This document shows positions 1-8,633 of a stretch of 32,022 bases of DNA, in pieces (the first letter of the stretch is position 1; each line of letters starts with the position of its first letter). The translations under genes and the position numbers were made by a program. The stretch is from an uncultured Bacteroides sp. (GTDB taxonomy: Bacteria; Bacteroidota; Bacteroidia; Bacteroidales; Bacteroidaceae): the NCBI GenBank assembly GCA_900557355.1, contig USSR01000008.1:1-32022 (forward strand), read 5' to 3'. The notes beneath the pieces were generated by a model. It was given only the letters and a program-made list of their open reading frames with translations. It was not told the DNA's origin and ran no database searches.

Positions 1-924
1 AGGTAATCGTACGGATTTATCTCCGTTGAGATAACGTGTCAGGCGGTTCAGAATTTCAGAACCCTCTTCCATAATGGTAAGGTCGGCTGCAAAATCAGTA
101 TCGAATACATAGTCGAATCCCAGTTCGCGAAGTGCATACACCATTTTTCCGGTTACCAGAGTGCCGGGAGGAAATCCGAATTCTTCACCTAGGGCCGCCC
201 GTACGGCAGGTGCGGTCTGCACAATCACTACTTTGTCCGGATTAGCCAGATCGTCGAGCAGACGGTTGGTGTAGTCACGTTCTGTTAATGCGCCTACGGG
301 ACAGACAGCCACGCACTGACCGCAGTAAGTACATTCACTTTCCGTCATCATTCGGTCAAAGGCAGGAGCGATGGTTGTATTGAATCCGCGACGGATGGCA
401 CCCAATGCTCCGACCGTCTGTACATCATTGCAAACACTTTCACAACGGCGACAGAAAATGCATTTATCCATATTACGGACGATAGAAGCGGTAATTTCCC
501 GTTTGCGGGGGGACAGCTCACCGCCATTGAAAGGCATTTCGCGAATGTTGAAACGCAGTGCTAACGTTTGGAGCTCGCAGTTGCCGCATTTAGGGCAAGT
601 GAGGCAGTCATTGGGGTGATCCGAAAGGATCAGTTCAGCCACCACTTTGCGAGCGTTCATTACGCGCAGGGTACTGGTTTTTACTACCATGCCCTCCGTG
701 CAACGGGTAGCGCAGGCAGGAGCCAGGTTGCGCCGTCCCATCACTTCAACCACACAAATACGGCAGGAAGCCGGATTATTTTTTATACAGGTTCCTTTCA
801 GGTCGATATGACACAGCGTAGGTATATTGATACCGATTTTGATAGCGGCTTCAAGAATAGTGCTTCCCTCGGGCACAGTGATGAAATGACCGTCTATCTG
901 GAGAGTAATTTGTTTTTCTTCCAT
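1..924 (-). CDS. hndD: [FeFe]-hydrogenase catalytic subunit, HndD/HydA type (3' part missing)
   Basis: The first 308 residues of a cytoplasmic [FeFe] hydrogenase; the reading frame is open to the left edge. Visible in order: an N-terminal [2Fe-2S] ferredoxin-like domain (Cys38, Cys54, Cys57, Cys71); a His-ligated [4Fe-4S] site (His103, Cys107, Cys110, Cys116, with an extra Cys113); and a two-cluster ferredoxin domain (Cys155/158/161/165 and Cys198/201/204/208). The H-domain has just begun, with the segment VQTAPAVRAALGEEFG near 235-250. The H-cluster motifs lie beyond the window, so catalytic competence cannot be judged. The family reduces protons or oxidises H2, exchanging electrons with an NAD(P)H-linked partner. 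The start lies 13 bp after the hndC stop, so the two are co-transcribed. Only the left edge truncates it; I see no internal damage. Whether it is bifurcating or simply NAD(P)H-linked cannot be decided from this part. Confidence 0.93.
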   Translation of the reverse strand, partial: MEEKQITLQIDGHFITVPEGSTILEAAIKIGINIPTLCHIDLKGTCIKNNPASCRICVVEVMGRRNLAPACATRCTEGMVVKTSTLRVMNARKVVAELILSDHPNDCLTCPKCGNCELQTLALRFNIREMPFNGGELSPRKREITASIVRNMDKCIFCRRCESVCNDVQTVGALGAIRRGFNTTIAPAFDRMMTESECTYCGQCVAVCPVGALTERDYTNRLLDDLANPDKVVIVQTAPAVRAALGEEFGFPPGTLVTGKMVYALRELGFDYVFDTDFAADLTIMEEGSEILNRLTRYLNGDKSVRLP

Positions 925-937
925 AGTAAATAAGATT

Positions 938-2845
938 TTAGCAGACAAGAATAGCGTTGAATTTGCAGCGTGCCATGCACATGCCGCATTTGATACATTT
1001 ATCGGGAGCAATGACATGTGGCTTGCGCACCAGTCCGCTGATAGCATCCGCCGGACAGTTTTTAGCGCATAGATGACAACCAATGCAGCGTTCCGGACTG
1101 ATGGTATATGTTAATAGTGATTTACATTGCTTGGCGCGACAAGTCTTATCCCGCACGTGCTCCATATATTCATCGTAGAAGTTATCCAATGTGGATAAAA
1201 CGGGATTTGGAGAGGTTTGTCCCAATCCGCAGAGGGCAGTATCTTTGATGACTTGTCCCAAAGTGGCAAGTGTGTCCAGGTCTTTTTCTGTGCCTTTTCC
1301 TTCCGTAATCTTGTTCAGTAGTTCCAGCAGACGTTTGTTTCCAATGCGGCAAGGTGTGCATTTCCCGCAGGACTCTTCCACTGTAAAATCCAGATAAAAG
1401 CGGGCTACGGATACCATGCAGTCGTCCTCATCCATGACAATCATCCCTCCTGAACCCATCATGGAACCGGCCGAGAGAAGGTTGTCAAAGTCAATGGGAG
1501 TGTCCAGATGTTTTTCTGTCAGACAGCCGCCTGACGGTCCTCCTGTTTGTACAGCTTTGAACTTCTTTCCGCCTTTGATGCCTCCTCCGATTTCGTAGAT
1601 TACTTCCCGAAGAGTAGTTCCCATCGGCACTTCGATCAGTCCGACATTATTAATCTTTCCGGCAAGAGCAAACACTTTGGTTCCTTTGGAACGTTCTGTG
1701 CCAATCGTTGCAAACCAGTCGGCTCCTTTGGTTAGAATAATGGGAATATTGGCAAGCGTTTCCACATTATTTACATTGGTTGGTTTTCCCAGATAACCGG
1801 ATTCGGCAGGGAAGGGAGGTTTCAGAGTCGGCTCTCCCCGTTTTCCTTCCATCGAATGAATAAGGGCAGTTTCTTCTCCGCAGACAAAAGCTCCGGCTCC
1901 GTATCGTATTTCTATGTCGAAACTGAAATCTGTTCCTAAGATATGATCTCCTAGTAATCCGTATTCGCGTGCCTGATTGATAGCTGTTTTCAGTCGGTTG
2001 ATAGCTAACGGATATTCGGCACGGATATATACTAATCCTTTAGTGGAACCAATGGAATAACCGCAGACACACATCGCTTCTACAATCGAATGTGGGTCGC
2101 CCTCCATAATGGAACGGTCCATGAATGCACCGGGATCTCCTTCGTCGGCGTTACAAACCACGTATTTGACATCTGACTGTTGCTTGTTGGCAAATTCCCA
2201 TTTCAGTCCCGTCGGGAAACCGCCACCACCACGTCCGCGAAGTCCCGAACGTTTGATAATATCAATAACGTCCGTCGGCTGTTTGTTAAGCAGGCAATCG
2301 GCCAATGCAAAGTATCCTTCACGGGCGATATACTCTTCAATATTTTCGGGATCGATAAAACCACAGTTACGCAATGCGATGCGAAGTTGTTTCCGGTAGA
2401 AATCCATGTGCTTGGAGTCGCTGACGGTATGTTCCGTTTTAGGATCTACATACAGCAACCGTTCGATTCTTCGTCCTCCGATGATATGCTCGTTGATGAT
2501 TTCTTCCGCATCTTCGGGAGTGACTTGGGTGTAAAAGGTATTATCGGGGATGATTTTCACGATAGGACCTTTTTCACAGAAGCCGAAACAGCCTACGGTG
2601 ATGACTTCTACTTTATCGGTGATTTCGTTCTTTTTGATGGCTTTTAGAAGATTGTCTGTAATACCCTGGCTGGAAGATGCCTTACAGCCTGTACCACCGC
2701 AGATCAGAATCTGAAGATGTTGCGCACCGGATGCCAGTCCGTAACACTTTTCAGTCACCTTTTCATTGCTTTCTTCGCGCAATGAAAGATTGTGCTTTGC
2801 TCTCTTCCTGATTGTTGCCAAATCATGGATAGATAAAATTTTCAT
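938..2845 (-). CDS. hndC: NAD(P)H-binding flavoprotein subunit of the hydrogenase (HndC/HydB, NuoF-like)
   Basis: A 635-residue protein with the full HydB/HndC layout. Residues 45-95 form a thioredoxin-like [2Fe-2S] domain with the C-x4-C (Cys49, Cys54) and C-x3-C (Cys86, Cys90) pattern. The NuoF core carries the glycine-rich nucleotide/FMN motif GRGGGGFPTG at about 204-213 and a [4Fe-4S] site ESCGKCTPCR around Cys493. The C-terminus (from about 580) has two ferredoxin clusters, CIGCHLCAKNCP and CIKCGMCMARC. It would oxidise or reduce NAD(P)H via FMN and pass electrons to the HndD subunit encoded next in the operon. It is the first gene of the operon: upstream is only the divergent promoter region, so no separate NuoE/HndA subunit precedes it. 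The start ATG follows a TATATTTG promoter element by about 30 bp. Assignment to the subunit family is secure; NAD versus NADP preference is not. Confidence 0.95.
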   Translation of the reverse strand: MKILSIHDLATIRKRAKHNLSLREESNEKVTEKCYGLASGAQHLQILICGGTGCKASSSQGITDNLLKAIKKNEITDKVEVITVGCFGFCEKGPIVKIIPDNTFYTQVTPEDAEEIINEHIIGGRRIERLLYVDPKTEHTVSDSKHMDFYRKQLRIALRNCGFIDPENIEEYIAREGYFALADCLLNKQPTDVIDIIKRSGLRGRGGGGFPTGLKWEFANKQQSDVKYVVCNADEGDPGAFMDRSIMEGDPHSIVEAMCVCGYSIGSTKGLVYIRAEYPLAINRLKTAINQAREYGLLGDHILGTDFSFDIEIRYGAGAFVCGEETALIHSMEGKRGEPTLKPPFPAESGYLGKPTNVNNVETLANIPIILTKGADWFATIGTERSKGTKVFALAGKINNVGLIEVPMGTTLREVIYEIGGGIKGGKKFKAVQTGGPSGGCLTEKHLDTPIDFDNLLSAGSMMGSGGMIVMDEDDCMVSVARFYLDFTVEESCGKCTPCRIGNKRLLELLNKITEGKGTEKDLDTLATLGQVIKDTALCGLGQTSPNPVLSTLDNFYDEYMEHVRDKTCRAKQCKSLLTYTISPERCIGCHLCAKNCPADAISGLVRKPHVIAPDKCIKCGMCMARCKFNAILVC

Positions 2846-2875
2846 AAGTATCAGAATTGTTAGTCGGTTTTTTGC

Positions 2876-2883
2876 AAATATAA
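2876..2883 (-). promoter_or_regulatory. Candidate -7 element of the hydrogenase operon promoter
   Basis: On the minus strand this reads TATATTTG, an exact match to the Bacteroides -7 consensus TAnnTTTG. It lies 30 bp upstream of the hndC ATG. The nearest upstream TTTG (plus-strand CAAA at 2917-2920) is 33 bp away, further than the usual 19-21 bp, so the -33 element is unclear. Confidence 0.5.
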
Positions 2884-2931
2884 TTCTTTGTTTGAAATAA
2901 CAGCGTAGTCTCGTACAAATAAAATTGTTCT

Positions 2932-2968
2932 TTGACGGAGGATTTAGGTAAATAAATCTCTATCTTCG
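2932..2968 (+). promoter_or_regulatory. Possible promoter of the heparinase-like gene
   Basis: TATCTTCG at 2961-2968 differs by one base from the Bacteroides -7 consensus and is 40 bp before the ATG at 3009. A TTTG lies at 2932-2935 with a 25-bp spacer, longer than typical. This is the only plausible plus-strand promoter in the 163-bp divergent region. Confidence 0.3.
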
Positions 2969-3008
2969 TATTTAATAGGTATCAAACCTAAAAAAAGAAA
3001 ATTGAAGT

Positions 3009-5762
3009 ATGAGACGAATTTTACTTGGACTATGTTTTCTATCCTTTCTGAACAGCGCATCCGGACAAGAGATTCCTTTGCCGGAAAAGATGCCGCAGAC
3101 ACATCCGCGGGTACTGACTACTCCGGCGGGAAAGCAGGAAACATGGAAGCTGATTAAAAAAGAAGAATGGGCGAAAGATGTTTTCAATAAATTGAAGGAA
3201 CGGACGGAAGTATATACGAACCTGACGGATGCTCAACCGGCGTGGTTGCTGTCTCGTTTGGCAATGTACTGGAAGTCTCATGCCACGGAAGTATATGTGA
3301 AAGGTGAAACGTTCGACCATGCAGGTGGTGAAAGAGCTCCTTATCCCACTGTGCGCTACACGGGAACCCGTGGCACAGCTGCTACCCACGGCCGTCCCAA
3401 ATTGGCGGATGTCGTTCCTTATGATGATGAGGATGGGAATGTCACTTTCTGCAATAATGCACTTCCCGACCGTCCTATGGAGAGTGTACACCCATCCAAA
3501 ACAGGCCGGAATATTGAAAGCCTGAACTGCGAAATCCTGGGAATTGCCCGTGATGCCGCTTTCCTTTATTGGATGACGGATGAAGAGAAATTCGCTAAAC
3601 TTGCCGCAGGGGTCTTTGATACATATATGACAGGTATTTATTATAGAAACGTGCCCATCGACCTGAATCACGGCCATCAGCAAACATTGGTAGGATTGAC
3701 TTCTTTCGAAGTCATCCATGAAGACGCACTCCATATCGCTGTACCTTTATACGATTTTCTATATAATTATCTAAAGGCCAATTACCCGGATAAAATGGAA
3801 ATCTACGCCGGGGCTTTTAAGAAATGGGCGGATAATATCATTGCGAACGGTGTACCTCATAACAACTGGAATTTGCTACAGGCACGGTTTGTTATGAATG
3901 TCGGATTGGTATTGGAAGACAATAAAGAATATGCCGACGGAAAAGGACGTGAATATTATATCGACTATGTGATGAACCGTTCCAGCATCCGCCAGTGGAG
4001 TCTGACGCGATTGGCGGATTATGGTTTCGATATAAATACGGGAATTTGGGCAGAATGTCCGGGATATAGCAGTGTGGTAATCAATGATTATGCCAATTTC
4101 GTGAATCAGTTTGATACGAATCTGCAATATGATTTGGTGAAAGCAGTGCCTGTATTGTCGAAAGCGGTAGCAACCACTCCCCAATATCTGTTTCCCAACC
4201 GTATGATTTGTGGCTTTGGAGATACGCATCCGGGATATTTGAGTACGAACTTCTTTATCCGTATGATACAGAATGCACAGGCGAACGGGAAGAAAGAACA
4301 GGAAAACTATTTCACGGCTTTATTGAAATGCCTGAACCCGGATTTGGGAAATGATAAAACAGAAAAGAAGAATGTGCGTGTATCTGTCAATTCTTTCTTT
4401 GAAGATAAACCGCTGACGCTAAATCCCAAAGTGCAGCCGGGAAAGATAGAAGATTATGTTTCTCCTTTGTTTTATGCTCCCAATGTGTCATGGCTGGTAC
4501 AGCGTAACGGTATGCATCCGCGCAACAGTTTGATGATTTCGTTGAATGGCAGTGAAGGGAATCACATGCACGCTAACGGCATTTCGATGGAACTTTACGG
4601 AAAAGGATACGTATTGGGTCCGGATGCAGGTATCGGGCTTTTCCTGTATAGCGGACTGGATTATGCGGAATATTATTCTCAATTCCCCAGTCATAATACA
4701 GTTTGTGTGGATGGAATATCGAGCTATCCGGTGATGAAAAGTAACCATTCTTTTGATTTGCTTTCCTGTTTCCCGGCATCAGCGGAACCGGGCAAAGCAT
4801 TTACGTCCGTTACTTACAGTAACCTTTATTTTCGTGAACCGGAAAGCAGGGCGGATCAGACCCGTATGATGAGTATTGTCACTACTGGGGCGGAGACGGG
4901 GTATTATGTCGATGTATTCCGCAGCCGGAAAGAGAAAGGAGGCGATAAGATGCACGATTACTTCTATCACAACCTTGGGCAGACTTTGACATTGACGGCA
5001 GCAGATGGCAGCGACCTGAATCTCCAGCCTACGGAAGAACTCGCCTTTGCAGGCGCACATCTTTACGCTTATTCCTATTTATATGATAAGAAAGTGGCTG
5101 CGACCAATAAGGATGTCAAAGCAACTTTCACCATAGATATGAAAGATAAGGACGGCGATGATATATACATGAATCTTTGGATGAAAGGCGAACCGGATCG
5201 TGAAGTCTTTACGGCTTTGGCGCCAATGACCGAAGGGCTAAGCCGTACACCGAATATGCCCTATAATATAAAGGAGCAGCCGACGCTGACATTTGTTGCC
5301 CGTCAGCATGGAGAAGCTTGGAATCGTCCTTTTGTCTCGATATATGAACCGAGTACGAAAAAGGAACCGTCTGCTATTCAGTCCGTCTCTTACTTTGATG
5401 CAGAAGGAGCAGGTTTGGAAGACTTTGCCGGTATCTGTGTGAAAAGCAAAAACGGACGTATAGATCATATCTTCTCTCTATCTGATGCTGCACAAACCGC
5501 TACTTATCAAGGAATGAAAGTGAAAGCGGATTATGCTGTTATCAGCAATGAATATGCAGGAAACCGGACGTTGTTTTTAGGGAATGGAACCCAATTGGTT
5601 GCACCCGGGGTAATGATTCAGACCGACAATGCCGCTAATGTATTGCTCGAAAAGAAAGAAGGGAAATGGTATATTATTTCTTCTGCTCCCTGTACGGTTG
5701 TTATCGGCGATAAGAAGATAAAATCCGATGCTGCGTCGGAGCCTATGTTGTTGCGTATCTGA
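3009..5762 (+). CDS. Secreted heparinase II/III-like polysaccharide lyase
   Basis: A 917-residue protein with a signal peptide (about 1-19, ending in NSASGQ). The N-terminal half resembles the alpha/alpha-toroid of heparinase II/III and alginate-lyase-like (PL15/17/21-type) enzymes, with HNNW at 284-287 and a Tyr-containing ECPGYSS segment (Tyr353). These are placed where those families carry catalytic Asn/His and Tyr. The C-terminal half has the beta-sandwich hallmark with NHMHANG (His519, His521) and SHNTVCVDG (His562). By family knowledge it would cleave a uronic-acid-containing polysaccharide by beta-elimination in the periplasm or at the surface. The roles of the named residues are inferred by position. 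It stands alone: divergent from the hydrogenase operon, and separated from the next operon by 226 bp with a new promoter, with no SusC/D pair beside it. The substrate is unknown and the PL family number is not assigned. Confidence 0.85.
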   Translation: MRRILLGLCFLSFLNSASGQEIPLPEKMPQTHPRVLTTPAGKQETWKLIKKEEWAKDVFNKLKERTEVYTNLTDAQPAWLLSRLAMYWKSHATEVYVKGETFDHAGGERAPYPTVRYTGTRGTAATHGRPKLADVVPYDDEDGNVTFCNNALPDRPMESVHPSKTGRNIESLNCEILGIARDAAFLYWMTDEEKFAKLAAGVFDTYMTGIYYRNVPIDLNHGHQQTLVGLTSFEVIHEDALHIAVPLYDFLYNYLKANYPDKMEIYAGAFKKWADNIIANGVPHNNWNLLQARFVMNVGLVLEDNKEYADGKGREYYIDYVMNRSSIRQWSLTRLADYGFDINTGIWAECPGYSSVVINDYANFVNQFDTNLQYDLVKAVPVLSKAVATTPQYLFPNRMICGFGDTHPGYLSTNFFIRMIQNAQANGKKEQENYFTALLKCLNPDLGNDKTEKKNVRVSVNSFFEDKPLTLNPKVQPGKIEDYVSPLFYAPNVSWLVQRNGMHPRNSLMISLNGSEGNHMHANGISMELYGKGYVLGPDAGIGLFLYSGLDYAEYYSQFPSHNTVCVDGISSYPVMKSNHSFDLLSCFPASAEPGKAFTSVTYSNLYFREPESRADQTRMMSIVTTGAETGYYVDVFRSRKEKGGDKMHDYFYHNLGQTLTLTAADGSDLNLQPTEELAFAGAHLYAYSYLYDKKVAATNKDVKATFTIDMKDKDGDDIYMNLWMKGEPDREVFTALAPMTEGLSRTPNMPYNIKEQPTLTFVARQHGEAWNRPFVSIYEPSTKKEPSAIQSVSYFDAEGAGLEDFAGICVKSKNGRIDHIFSLSDAAQTATYQGMKVKADYAVISNEYAGNRTLFLGNGTQLVAPGVMIQTDNAANVLLEKKEGKWYIISSAPCTVVIGDKKIKSDAASEPMLLRI

Positions 5763-5870
5763 TGTTTCATTGGTAATAAAGAAAAATTGTATATCTTATC
5801 CGTAGTATGGTATATTATGGCCTAAGATGGAAATTGTTGCAATAAAAAACAAAAAAAGCGTGTTTAAACG

Positions 5871-5899
5871 TTTTTAATACTATATTTTTTCTAATTTTG
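5871..5899 (+). promoter_or_regulatory. Promoter of the three-gene envelope operon
   Basis: TAATTTTG at 5892-5899 matches the Bacteroides -7 consensus exactly. A TTTT tract at 5871-5874 takes the -33 position with a 17-bp spacer. Transcription would start near 5907, leaving a leader of about 80 nt that contains the 14-bp tandem repeat. Confidence 0.6.
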
Positions 5900-5954
5900 T
5901 GGCTTTCTGTCCAAGTAGTATATAAAATGGACAGTAAGCCCTTTTTTTGTGGGT

Positions 5955-5986
5955 AAATATTTAGTGGGAAATATTTAGTGGGAAAT
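5955..5986 (+). repeat. 14-bp tandem repeat in the 5' leader
   Basis: The unit AAATATTTAGTGGG occurs twice in perfect tandem (5955-5968 and 5969-5982), followed by AAAT. It ends only 2 bp before the ATG at 5989, so the repeat covers the ribosome-loading region. A GTGGG just upstream suggests an older partial copy. Confidence 0.85.
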
Positions 5987-5988
5987 AA

Positions 5989-6549
5989 ATGATGGTATAT
6001 GTGATGAGAAATGGTCGCAGGGTAATAGCTGCGTTATCATTTCTGTTATTATGTTGTGGTGTACATGTGCACGCACAACGGGTGGCTGTAAAGACAAATG
6101 CATTGGGTTGGCTGACCGCCAGTCCGAATGTAGAAGCAGAATTTGTATTGGGTAGTCATGTCTCCTTGAACATGGGGATTGCTGCGAACCCAATCAGTAC
6201 AGACAACTTTAAAACGACTTTCACGCATTTTCAGCCTGAAGTTCGTTACTGGCTAAATCGTCCGATGGTGAGTCATTTTCTTGGAATCACCGCTTTCGTG
6301 AATAATTTTGATATGATGGTAAAAGATGTGCATCACAAAGGCGATGCATACGCCGCCGGTTTGACCTATGGATACGCATGGGTGCTGGGCGATCATTGGA
6401 ACATCGAAGCAACTGCCGGAGTGGGTGTGTTGCGCTACCGTCAGTTTAAGTATGATAAGGGTACTCCGAAACCGGGTGCGGTCAACGATAGTAAGACCAC
6501 CATTGCACCTGTCAAACTGGGGGTATCCTTTGTTTATATTATTCGATAA
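5989..6549 (+). CDS. DUF3575-type outer-membrane beta-barrel protein
   Basis: A 186-residue protein with an N-terminal signal peptide ending near HVHAQ. It then has the pattern typical of DUF3575 proteins of Bacteroidales: VAVKTNALGWLTASPN at the mature N-terminus, followed by alternating amphipathic strands (FQPEVRYWL, YAAGLTYGYAWVL, IEATAGVGVLRY) and a terminal aromatic-containing strand GVSFVYI. This fits a small, about 8-stranded barrel. DUF3575 genes often sit in fimbrial (Mfa-like) operons, but I see no fimbrillin here. It is first of three co-directional genes, 26 bp before the next. The start is ambiguous: ATG codons at 5989, 5992 and 6004 are all in frame, and 6004 (MRNGRRV) would give the tidiest signal peptide. 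Function beyond envelope location is unknown. Confidence 0.8.
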   Translation: MMVYVMRNGRRVIAALSFLLLCCGVHVHAQRVAVKTNALGWLTASPNVEAEFVLGSHVSLNMGIAANPISTDNFKTTFTHFQPEVRYWLNRPMVSHFLGITAFVNNFDMMVKDVHHKGDAYAAGLTYGYAWVLGDHWNIEATAGVGVLRYRQFKYDKGTPKPGAVNDSKTTIAPVKLGVSFVYIIR

Positions 6550-6575
6550 CGAACATTAGCTAGTCAGAAAAGAGA

Positions 6576-8609
6576 ATGAAAATCAATTTGAAACGTGATA
6601 GATTAACAGGTATACTTCTCGTGGCGATGATGTTCGTCGGTATGAATGTATCCGCCCAACGGATCCGCGTGCAGGGGCATATCACAAACCCGCAGGGAAA
6701 AAGTGTTCCGAATGTAAATGTGTTGAATCCGGTCAATGACGAACGTATAGAAATGTCCGACGAGGATGGTCGTTACAGTGTCTTGGTTGAGAAAAACGGC
6801 TCGTTGAAGTTTACATGTGTCGGTTATGAAGACAAAACAGTGAAGGTGGCAGGAAAGCAGATTCTGAATGTAGTATTGAAAGATGCCGTCATCGAACTGG
6901 ACGAAGTTACGATTACTTCCAAAGTGAAGGACAAAGTGATTCCGGAACCTACGGACATCGAAATCAAAGGTAATTATTTTCATCTGAAAACCCGTGTCCC
7001 GGTGCCTAAGGAGATGTTTAACTCACATCGTCGCTTGGTATTGCAGCCTTCCATTTATGATGTGACACTGAAAAAGCGTCTGTTGATGCGTCCTGTTGTA
7101 TTTGACGGGGATACTTATAATACAACGCAAAATCGAATGTACGATTATGATATGGATAAAGATCCTTTGCACGATTACATCCGTGTGAAAACTACTTCTT
7201 CACGCAAGGGGGATATTATTGCTTACCATGATTCTATCTATATAGAATATCTGCAACATGACTACCGTGCAGATGTGCATCTGGCGATGGAAAATTACCG
7301 GAATATCATTTATCGTGACTCTTTCTCCATTGCACGCGGAACGGTCAACCCGCTTCGTTTCTTGGAGTATAAATTCTCCGCTTTCAGCCTGACGGACGAG
7401 AAATATCTTCCGAAACCCGTGATGCAATTGCGGGATACGAAAGGTGAGGTAAACTTAACCTTCCTGGTAGGTAAAGCCGACCTGGATGATAAGAATCCAC
7501 AAAATCAGGTGGAACTGAACCGATTGAATCAGGAATTACGTGCTATTGAGACGAACCCGGATGCCTCTTTGAAGAGTTTTCATATTACGGGGGTGGCTTC
7601 GCCGGACGGTTCTTACGCGACGAATCTTCGTCTGGCAAAATTGCGTACGGATAAAGCCCTGGAACGTATACTGGCACAACTGGACCCGGAAACACGTAAA
7701 CTGTTGGAGGTGAAATCGGATGCATCGGTTGCCTCCTGGAAGGAGGTAGCTGAATTGCTGAAAAAAAACTCCAAGCCGGAACTGGCTAAAGAAGTAGAGG
7801 ACTTAATCAAACAATATGCAGCTACTCCTTACCGGTTGAATGGGGTCTTGAAATCGAAACCTTTCTACAAGGAACTTGCGGCTACTTATCTGCCTAAATT
7901 GAGAAAGGTGCAATATACGTATGGTTATTCAATCTTCCGTTCTTTGACGGACGACGAGATTAGAGAACTTTACAGAAAGAATCCGAAGCAACTGACCCGT
8001 TTCGAATATTACCGTATGATTACGACAGCAAAAACTCCCGACGAAAGGGAAAAGTATTGCAGGGAAGCTCTTGAACTTTATGATAACTTTACGTATGCAG
8101 CCAATGAACTGGCAGTGGCAACGATACAGAAAGATACTCCGGATTCACGTATTCTCGAACCGTTTGTCAGTAAATCGGCACCGGCGGAGTTATTGTCCAA
8201 TCAGGCTATTGCCTTGCTGCATGAAGGGAAATATACAAAAGCAGATTCAGTCTTGACCTTGGTTCCCGAAGAAGCGGTTTCTGAAGATTTGCAGGCCATT
8301 GTTCAGGCATTGGCCGGTTATTATAATGATGCTTTCGAAAAGGTGGCGGCTACCAGCCCTTTCAATGAGGTGGTGATGCTGCTGGCAATGAAGAAGAATC
8401 AGGAAGCATGGGATAAGATTTCTACCATGGATGTAGAGACCGCCCGCGAATATTATATAAAAGCGATTGCCGCCAACCGCCTGGAGAAAATAGGTGATGC
8501 GATTATGAGCATTGAGAAGGCCCTTGAACTTGATCCTTCCTTATTGGAAGTAGCGAAGGTGGATGGTGATATTATTGACTTGCTGCCGGAAGAGCAGAAA
8601 ATTAAATAA
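6576..8609 (+). CDS. Envelope protein with CarboxypepD_reg-like, OmpA-like and TPR-like regions
   Basis: A 677-residue exported protein (signal peptide about 1-28, ending NVSAQ). Residues 29-110 look like a CarboxypepD_reg-like beta-sandwich (IRVQGHITNPQGKSVPNVNV onward), the domain also found at the N-terminus of SusC proteins. A central region has FHITGVASPDGS followed by LRLAKLRTDKALERIL (about 336-370), which resembles the OmpA-like peptidoglycan-binding fold. The C-terminal 200 residues are helical and TPR-like, with alternating short helices and an IGDAIMSIEKALELDPS repeat near the end. The combination suggests a periplasmic scaffold linking the outer membrane to peptidoglycan. It is between the DUF3575 gene (26 bp) and the four-repeat barrel gene (24 bp), so the three probably form a complex. 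No TonB-dependent barrel follows the CarboxypepD-like domain. The domain calls are by pattern and not confirmed by a profile search. Confidence 0.7.
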   Translation: MKINLKRDRLTGILLVAMMFVGMNVSAQRIRVQGHITNPQGKSVPNVNVLNPVNDERIEMSDEDGRYSVLVEKNGSLKFTCVGYEDKTVKVAGKQILNVVLKDAVIELDEVTITSKVKDKVIPEPTDIEIKGNYFHLKTRVPVPKEMFNSHRRLVLQPSIYDVTLKKRLLMRPVVFDGDTYNTTQNRMYDYDMDKDPLHDYIRVKTTSSRKGDIIAYHDSIYIEYLQHDYRADVHLAMENYRNIIYRDSFSIARGTVNPLRFLEYKFSAFSLTDEKYLPKPVMQLRDTKGEVNLTFLVGKADLDDKNPQNQVELNRLNQELRAIETNPDASLKSFHITGVASPDGSYATNLRLAKLRTDKALERILAQLDPETRKLLEVKSDASVASWKEVAELLKKNSKPELAKEVEDLIKQYAATPYRLNGVLKSKPFYKELAATYLPKLRKVQYTYGYSIFRSLTDDEIRELYRKNPKQLTRFEYYRMITTAKTPDEREKYCREALELYDNFTYAANELAVATIQKDTPDSRILEPFVSKSAPAELLSNQAIALLHEGKYTKADSVLTLVPEEAVSEDLQAIVQALAGYYNDAFEKVAATSPFNEVVMLLAMKKNQEAWDKISTMDVETAREYYIKAIAANRLEKIGDAIMSIEKALELDPSLLEVAKVDGDIIDLLPEEQKIK

Positions 8610-8633
8610 TGATATATACAACAAGAGTAAACG

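Noticed and set aside
568..933. Plus-strand 121-codon open frame opposite hndD, and similar frames at 371-619 and 2180-2647
   Set aside because: They lie antisense to the hydrogenase genes, whose cysteine motifs are unambiguous, and show no domain, signal peptide or ribosome-binding context.
3039..3734. Minus-strand 231-codon open frame within the heparinase-like gene
   Set aside because: It is the antisense shadow of a well-supported enzyme with a signal peptide and conserved motifs; its own product is basic, Cys/His-scattered and unlike any family.
5853..5875. Possible terminator hairpin after the heparinase-like gene (AAAAAGCGT with ACGTTTTT)
   Set aside because: The stem is short, AT-rich and bulged, and it overlaps the -33 region of the next promoter; the pairing is weak enough to be chance.
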